Below, piece by piece: positions 28,294 to 33,500 of a stretch of 33,500 nucleotides of DNA. The stretch's first letter is position 1; each line of letters opens with the position of its first letter. The position numbers and the translations under genes were made by a program. The DNA is from Mesostigma viride. Lineage: Eukaryota > Streptophyta > Mesostigmatophyceae > Mesostigmatales > Mesostigmataceae. The notes beneath the pieces were generated by a model. That model did not search any database, had not been told where the DNA came from, and saw nothing but the letters and a program-made list of their open reading frames with translations. Location of the stretch: positions 1,230,424 to 1,263,923 of the forward strand of contig RPFO01000065.1 in NCBI GenBank assembly GCA_009746045.1. The letters run 5' to 3'.

Positions 28294-29006
28294 CACACAC
28301 GTTGTCTATTGCCAGCAGACAGAGATAGAAAAGAGAAAGGAACCTTTTTACCTCTAGTGTGTGACCTGTCACAGGGGGGGGATGCCAACTGGCTCTAATC
28401 TAATCACTATCACAGAAATCAGGAGCTTCGCGCCCCTAATTCCATACAAGAGGGTAGCCTCCGTGATAACTGCCCGCCTTTTCGCAAGGACGAAGCCACA
28501 GAAACCACCCTACCAACGTCCTCGGCTTTCGCAGCCAGGACGCTAGTCACAATACGTCACTAGAAACGACAAATTCACAAACAAAACAACAAGGAGGGGC
28601 GCACATCACCTCACCTCCTACGCGTGCAGGTAAGAGAGACGGAGCAAGCAAGGCGGTTGGCTGCAAGCTACTACCACATACTGCATGACAAAACGTACCT
28701 TGGCGTTGCGCAGCCGACTTTCCTCCCTGGCTTGTGGCGCCGATTCCTTGTAGTGGTGCAGAGCCGAGCTCCCCGTCGGTGCCCACTCGACAGGTGATGC
28801 TTCTAAGCCCTACCCTATGACCGCCCTTTCAGCTAGACGATGCCGTCGTCCACCACAGCCAGTTTCCAGGCTGGCGGGTCGAACTCGGCTTTCTATCTCA
28901 CTAAATATTGGGCCGGTCCTGCGCAGGCCCTGCGCTATTAAGAATGCACCTAGCGGCTTAAACACAAGGGCTCTTCGCGAGCACCTGTGGAAAACCTCTA
29001 GAACTA
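28294..29006 (-). other. Outer element 5' leader
   Basis: Counterpart of 21160-21859 with small indels (for example the ACATCACCTCACCTCC stretch near 28603). No gene seen. Confidence 0.6.
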
Positions 29007-29017
29007 CCTCCGATCCA
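29007..29017 (-). other. Primer binding site candidate, outer element
   Basis: The same TGGATCGGAGG as the inner copy, one base from the LTR, in element sense. tRNA identity not recognised. Confidence 0.55.
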
Positions 29018-29018
29018 G

Positions 29019-29685
29019 TGTTACGTCCCGAGCCGGACGGTGCGAAAGATCTAATCTAGTATAAGGTGCAGTTTAATAAGCCGGCATAGCCGCGCATCCG
29101 CGTACCGCGATAGCAAGCAAAGATCGCAGTAAATTGACTAACTGAGCAGCGGATTATCCTCAGCTAGGCCTTATAGCATGATTAATTAATCTAGCTATAT
29201 AACACGGCATGTCATGAGGCAAATGACATCCGGATTAGTGCCCCTTGGTCTGAGAGAGTCGTCAACACTCGTTTCATTAATCATCAAACCAAAGAGAGAG
29301 AGTCCATCGTCCACAGACCAATTTCACCTAGCTGCGCTACCAAGCTGGCAAGTTGGTGTGCAGGCGCGCCGACATGCGCGCCGATCTTCCAGATACTGCC
29401 GTCAAGCCCCAATAGGTTCTGTATGACGTCCAGGGCCGGCCCGGCCCCTAGAAGATCTCGTACTTCTGGCTAGGCCCAAAATAACTGGTCCGGAACACAC
29501 AAAGTACCAAATAAACACACAAAGTCCCGAACTTAGGACAAATTCCCAAATAAGTCCCGAATTGAGTCCTATAGTCCGGCGGACTATGAAAGCGAGCTAT
29601 CGAAAGTCCCAAACGAATAACAAATTACTTTCGACTTATTTATTGAAGGCATTGTTACGCCCATACAAAGGTCTGGGCCGTAACA
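29019..29685 (-). repeat. Outer element 5' LTR (667 bp)
   Basis: I found no difference from the 3' LTR at 12267-12933. It is followed by GTAGC (29686-29690), the second half of the outer target duplication. Confidence 0.95.
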
Positions 29686-29690
29686 GTAGC

Positions 29691-30400
29691 CATGCATGCA
29701 GCAGGCGGGAGAAAAGCAGGACCGGAGCACAATCACGAGCTTAGGGTGGTTGAAAAAGTCACAAACCTTCACTCCGCCAGACCGGCGTAGAGCACGAGTG
29801 TGTGAGGCTTGAATGCAAGTACTTACTGCATGCGCGGTCAGTTTCCACTGATGGGCACTCGGGAGAAGTCCGTCGGGGCTACTCACATCCGGGCTAATTT
29901 GGCTGGTGAGACTGGCAAAGGCATCGCGGCAAATGCACAAAGGTTCCAGCGGCTGGCCGAAGTGGCGTTTTTTTTTTCAGGTCGTTTTAAAGAAAAGGCT
30001 GGATAGGCGTTTCAGAAGAAGGATGTCGCCAAGGCAGTCGAGCTTGTGCGCCATGTCGCACGCGCGGCGGGCCAGGCGAGTAGCTCATGGCCGGCTGCTT
30101 CAACCCCTCTCTTTGTTGGGCGTCTCTTTGTTGCATGGGCGGTTCCTTGCTGCAGGTCGCGGTGCTTCCAGCTCGCTTATTATGCAGCGGGCAGAGCTTG
30201 CTGCGGCCTGGCAGCTGGTAAATCCCTGCACCCCGGCGGCTTTCATATGCTGGCCAGTGCTGGCAACCGGCCCGGCTTTGCCACATCAGAGGCTGGCACA
30301 GCCCAGCCTGCAGGCGCACCTAGCCCAGTCGAAGGTCAAGATGCGTCAGACCATACTGCATGGTAGAGAATTATGAATGTCATCTTACTAACAAGCATGA
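29691..30400 (+). other. Right flank with weak coding traces
   Basis: Two plus-strand frames look mildly protein-like: around 29860-29970 (NLAGETGKGIAANAQRFQRL) and around 30016-30100 (KKDVAKAVELVRHVARAAG). A T-rich tract and CAG lie between them near 29970-29981, and another TTTCAG is at 30011-30016. They might be exons of a decayed or split host gene, but I recognise no family and cannot set boundaries. Confidence 0.25.
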
Positions 30401-30479
30401 TAACTGAATAAATTGAGCTGTATTCTGATTCCACATGATTTGGCACTCCGCAAAGGTGAAAACCATTTGCGTTCAGTGC

Positions 30480-30600
30480 CGGTCCGCGGAAAACGCAATC
30501 TGCAAATGAATCCAGGCCGGAATCGAACTGGGGACCTCTCGCACCCACTTTTGCTGACTATAGGACGGACGTCTCCTGATCCTAAGGCATCACTAGTTGA
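30480..30600 (-). repeat. tRNA-like / SINE-like stretch with box B motif
   Basis: On the minus strand AGTTCGATTCC (about 30519-30529) resembles a pol III box B, preceded by GGTCCCC and further upstream by an A-box-like TAGTCAGC. Arms do not pair well enough for a tRNA gene. A tRNA-derived SINE or decayed tRNA is the best guess. Confidence 0.35.
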
Positions 30601-30708
30601 CACCTACAGTCAACCGCAAAAGTTCTCCTTTCCGGGGAGTGATGCAAGCCATTCGGATTTGGTACTAGATAAATCATTCGAGATCTTTGTGTTTAGTAGG
30701 AGTACTAC

Positions 30709-30746
30709 ACACGTGTCCACTCGAGACTTGTTCAGTCTCGACACGT
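30709..30746. repeat. Hairpin CACGTGT..CGAGAC / GTCTCG..ACACGTG
   Basis: CGAGAC (30722-30727) pairs with GTCTCG (30735-30740) around TTGTTCA. The outer CACGTGT/ACACGTG blocks pair after a 4-5 nt bulge. Possibly a terminator-like or fold-back structure; context gives no role. Confidence 0.6.
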
Positions 30747-30849
30747 GAGACGGGCTGAACACGGCTGGAACCTCCTTGAGAAGGGGGCGTAGCCGGTGAG
30801 TTGTATGTTAACTGTCAAATTTAGCTAATTTTGCAACTGTGACGTGAGA

Positions 30850-31288
30850 CAACTATTCCTGGACGCCGGGTTGGGTCAGACGGCACCCTCCTGCGTTTCC
30901 GACGCGTCGCGACGCCGTTTCGCGGCCTCAAGTTTCCGACGCGAATCCGATGCCGCCGACGGCGACGCGGCCGCGTGGGCTTGGACTCTGGAGCTGCAGT
31001 ATACAGTGCGATCCAATGATACTCTAGAGTAATTGCGGCGGACTACTGTATGCATCCAAGTTTGCATGAGAACCGCCCATAGTTGTCTCAATGAATTGAT
31101 TCTTTCATTGGTCAATACTAGGGTACAGTAGGCACACCACCTTCAGGACACTGGCAAGGTTCCACCCTGGCCGTCGGTTTCGGCGTCAGATTCCTCCCCT
31201 GGGCCGGGTAACCGACGTTGGTTCCCCCCCCTGAGTTTCTGACTTTTCAGACGTACGTCTGACCCAACCCGGCCTGGACGCATAGTCC
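30850..31288. mobile_element. Possible TIR element, about 440 bp
   Basis: GCCGGGTTGGGTCAGACG (30865-30882) is the exact complement of 31256-31273, and similarity continues outward for about 15 bp (ACTAT at both outer ends). The inside has CG-rich GACGC/GTCGC repeats and no coding frame. No clear target duplication, so the limits are approximate. Confidence 0.45.
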
Positions 31289-31357
31289 ATGGCAATTACT
31301 TATCCTTCATTCTTGCATCTAGATGGCAGACCATATCGCTTGCAAGCTGCACTTTGG

Positions 31358-31440
31358 CAGGGGGGGGGGGACACATATATGAATGACGTATGATTGACGT
31401 ATGAATGAGGCCAAACAAAGGTATGATTGACATATGAATG
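31358..31440 (+). repeat. Poly-G run and short TGAATGACGTATGATTGACG-type repeats
   Basis: An 11-12 base G run is followed by units close to TATGAATGACG and TATGATTGACG, four to five partial copies. The period is about 10-11 bp. Confidence 0.6.
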
Positions 31441-31489
31441 GTCAGACCTATGATACTCGCGTACCGTACATAACAGCTTGGCTAGCAAG

Positions 31490-31908
31490 ACCAATGACAA
31501 ATGGATAGTTGCCCCAGGTTCAATGTGTAGGCTTCATCGCACTTTACATTCGATCATCGAACCAAGAGGACGAGACTCTCGTTCTCGGACCGATTTCACC
31601 TAGGTCTGCCACCAAGCCTAAACAAAATCCACGCATGACCACCACCAAATCTCAACTAGCCATAATAAAGTACGCAGCGCGGCGCGACTGCACCGGCCCC
31701 TAGAAGATTTCGTAGTTCAACCCAGGCCCCAAATAATTAGTCCGTATCACACATACTATCATAATTCCATACAAGAGTCCTGACCGAAGGATCGACAAAA
31801 TCCCAAATTAGTCCCAAATGAGTCCTAAAGTCCTGCGGACTATGAAAACAAGCCAAATACACAATTGATTTCATTGTTGCGCCCGTTCCAAGGGTCGGGC
31901 CTGCAACA
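31490..31908 (-). mobile_element. Diverged, truncated LTR relic of a related family
   Basis: It aligns by eye with the 667-bp LTR from AAATG.. to the end. Shared landmarks are ACCGATTTCACCTAG, CCGGCCCCTAGAAGAT, AATAATTAGTCCG, GTCCCAAATGAGTCCTA and CTGCGGACTATGAAAAC. It ends ...CTGCAACA at 31908. Its terminal hairpin (TGTTGCGCCC 31875-31884 with GGGCCTGCAACA 31897-31908) is kept with paired changes relative to the intact LTRs. The left third is missing or unrecognisable, and no polypurine tract follows, so it is a solo or broken LTR. Confidence 0.75.
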
Positions 31909-32100
31909 CATTCCCAGTCTGACCGACGCCCCCGCACACCCCCTCCCCCCTCCGCCTCCCGGCCCCCGGCCCCTCCCCCCCCTTTCGCCATCCTCCTCCA
32001 CCCCACCACCCCATTGGGCGCCACACCCCGCCACCACCACCACACCACCCCCGCCCAGCATCCCCCGGCACCATCCCCCCTGGCAACGCGTCACGGAAGA
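31909..32100. repeat. Cytosine-rich low-complexity tract
   Basis: CCTCCCCCC-type runs and CCACCACC repeats cover the stretch. Open frames on both strands here are composition artefacts. Confidence 0.7.
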
Positions 32101-32815
32101 CCGCCGGGATCCTGCGGACGACCAGTTGGGCAACGTCAACTAGCTAGAACCGCACGTGATAGGTGGTTCTAGATCACTGATGCGGCAATCTGGCGTGAGG
32201 CCGCGGCCGGCCAGTCTGGCCACCGGGGCTACCCATTGGACCAACTGAGCCTTCTTACCCAAGGCCCACCGGCCCCATTGAGTAACCCCGCAGCAAGGTT
32301 TATCCCCTGCCGGGCCCTACTATCCCGGCAGGTTTTCCCTTTTGGCGCACAGCCCGCATGTAGATATAGGTCGGCATCATACCGTCCCTGTTGACACGGC
32401 GAGCTCCCGGCCAGCAATTGGAGACTGAATCCAGCACTTCACCGGCCCCTTCATTGATTGGGAGCAATCCTGTTGTACTGCCGGTCTACAGCTGCTATGA
32501 TGTTTCAACTCATTAATTGATACTTGGCTCTGAAGTAAGCTAGGCCCGGCAACGAGGCCGTTGCGCGCGTAGTTCGGACTAGTTATATGGGTAAAGTACC
32601 TCAACGCTCTCACCTTGTTTGCCAACCCCCATAAGGCATGACCAGCCTAGACCATGAGCCGTTGGATCCACTAATTAATAACCATGTCGGTACCCCTTTT
32701 GATGAGTAGTGTAGTTAGGATTTTCTAGACTAGATAGCTTAGAGTTAGGTTAGTTCGATTACGCGGCTTCCTCCACTCCATCCATCCATCATGGAATATG
32801 TGCTACATGATCTCC
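32101..32815. other. No gene recognised
   Basis: On the minus strand near 32240-32255, GGCTCAGTTGGT resembles a tRNA A box, but no box B follows at the right distance. Other frames are short and unremarkable. Confidence 0.4.
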
Positions 32816-32902
32816 CAACGGACTGAGGCATGTTATAATTTAATTTTTAATTTTTAATTTACCCCGGCGCGGGAATAAACTCAACTCAACTCAACTCAAC
32901 AG
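32816..32902 (+). repeat. AT-rich tract and (CTCAA)n tail, possible non-LTR retrotransposon 3' end
   Basis: TTTAATTTTTAATTTTTAATTT (split here as three TTTAATT units) is followed by CCCCGGCGCGGGAATAAA and then CTCAA repeated about five times to 32901. A short microsatellite tail after an AATAAA-like motif is typical of several LINE and SINE 3' ends. No ORF of such an element is present upstream. Confidence 0.4.
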
Positions 32903-33500
32903 GAGGAAAAAATGGTTTCGACTTAGGACTTCTGAGGTTTTTTGCAAAACTTAGCCCTAACCGGGAGAAGACAAGTCTGCGGGGGCTGAGATTAAATAAG
33001 AGGTACCTTGAAATTAAATAAGAGGCGTGCCTCTATGAATATATAGTTTTGGAGTCGAGTTCTGTTGGCGTAGTAATGTAAAAAACAATTGTACTAGTTG
33101 TAGGTCCGTGATTCCGGATTCGGTAAGGTTTTTTCTACGATGGATGGCAGAATTAAGGCGGAATTCGGTGCACAACTGCGCGTTCATCCATGGCGGAGTC
33201 AAGGGAACTGCGACAAGCGCGAAGTTGTAACGTGAAGCACCCGACCTGAGTCCTCAGGAAAGCACAAGGCCCGGGAAAAGGTGGTTAGGTAAACAAATTC
33301 CAGGTAGACAGGCAGCGATCATAACTCTCATTTTCATCAGTTACGGCCTGGGCTTGTTAATCTTACGGTTGAAGGGGAAATACCGTGCACACATAAGGTG
33401 AAAGGCGCGGAACAGGCGCGTTGGCAACCTGTGGGTCCATGAAACTTGCGGAGGGCCTTGCGCACAGATTAATGAGGATACAAGGAGTGTAAAAGCGTAG
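32903..33500. other. No gene recognised
   Basis: The sequence is mixed in composition. AAATTAAATAAGAGG occurs twice near 32990-33025. No frame of convincing length or family resemblance. Confidence 0.4.

Larger units (their letters stand above)
12267..29685 (-). mobile_element. Outer chromovirus-like LTR retrotransposon, RT-less, split by a nested copy
   Basis: The two 667-bp LTRs at its ends (12267-12933 and 29019-29685) looked identical in a base-by-base reading, and both flanks are GTAGC. The element reads on the minus strand. Its internal region is 12934-14123 plus 22544-29018, about 7.7 kb, interrupted by the inner copy. Order in element sense is primer-site candidate, ORF1, Gag, protease-integrase-chromodomain, ORF3 and polypurine tract. 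No reverse transcriptase or RNase H domain is encoded, and the coding content leaves no room for one. Confidence 0.93.

Noticed and set aside
31840-32143. Glycine- or proline-rich frames on both strands
   Set aside because: They come from a cytosine-rich low-complexity tract beside an LTR relic.

Overview
The window is eukaryotic nuclear DNA dominated by transposable elements. Genes are split by short GT-AG introns (127-168 bp), homopolymers and satellites are common, and there are no operons or ribosome-binding sites. A TNP2-type CACTA transposase, chromodomain Ty3/gypsy elements and TGTAA/AATAAA-like 3' signals suggest an alga or other plant-lineage genome. Sequence alone does not fix the taxon. 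No confident host housekeeping gene is present.

Positions 1 to about 7354 are the right-hand part of a CACTA/EnSpm-like DNA transposon. A six-exon TNP2-like transposase gene reads leftward and runs off the window. A two-exon, repeat-rich second gene (4185-6450) reads rightward, head to head with it. A subterminal field of ACCACTTTTT-type repeats in both orientations ends in TAGTG at 7350-7354, the expected CACTA terminus. From 7355 to 12266 is accessory DNA: AATTAATTACG-type repeats, a large inverted repeat (8268-9136), and a cluster of short terminal-inverted-repeat elements (10791-12065) that includes a tRNA-like box B.

Positions 12267-29685 hold two nested minus-strand chromovirus-like LTR retrotransposons of one family. 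The outer copy is flanked by GTAGC and the inner copy (14124-22538) by GTATC. All four LTRs are 667 bp. In element sense the order is: 5' LTR, primer-site candidate, ORF1 (a stand-alone RNase H1 N-terminal hybrid-binding/viroplasmin-like domain), Gag with a CCHC knuckle, protease, integrase (H2C2, D-D35-E, GPY/F-like), chromodomain, an unrecognised ORF3, polypurine tract, 3' LTR. Neither copy encodes a reverse transcriptase or RNase H catalytic domain. In the outer copy, protease is joined to integrase in one uninterrupted frame. The family therefore looks constitutively RT-less: it keeps protease, integrase and a hybrid-binding protein, and presumably borrows RT in trans. This is the most interesting system in the window.

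The outer copy has an intact protease-integrase-chromodomain frame but a broken Gag and ORF3. The inner copy has frameshifts in protease and chromodomain, a divergent and truncated Gag, an AT-rich block of about 0.5 kb, and a foreign segment of about 0.6 kb near its 3' end. Positions 29686-33500 contain weak coding traces, a tRNA-like/SINE-like stretch, a TIR-like element, a diverged LTR relic (about 31490-31908) and a possible non-LTR retrotransposon tail. All comparisons were made by eye.
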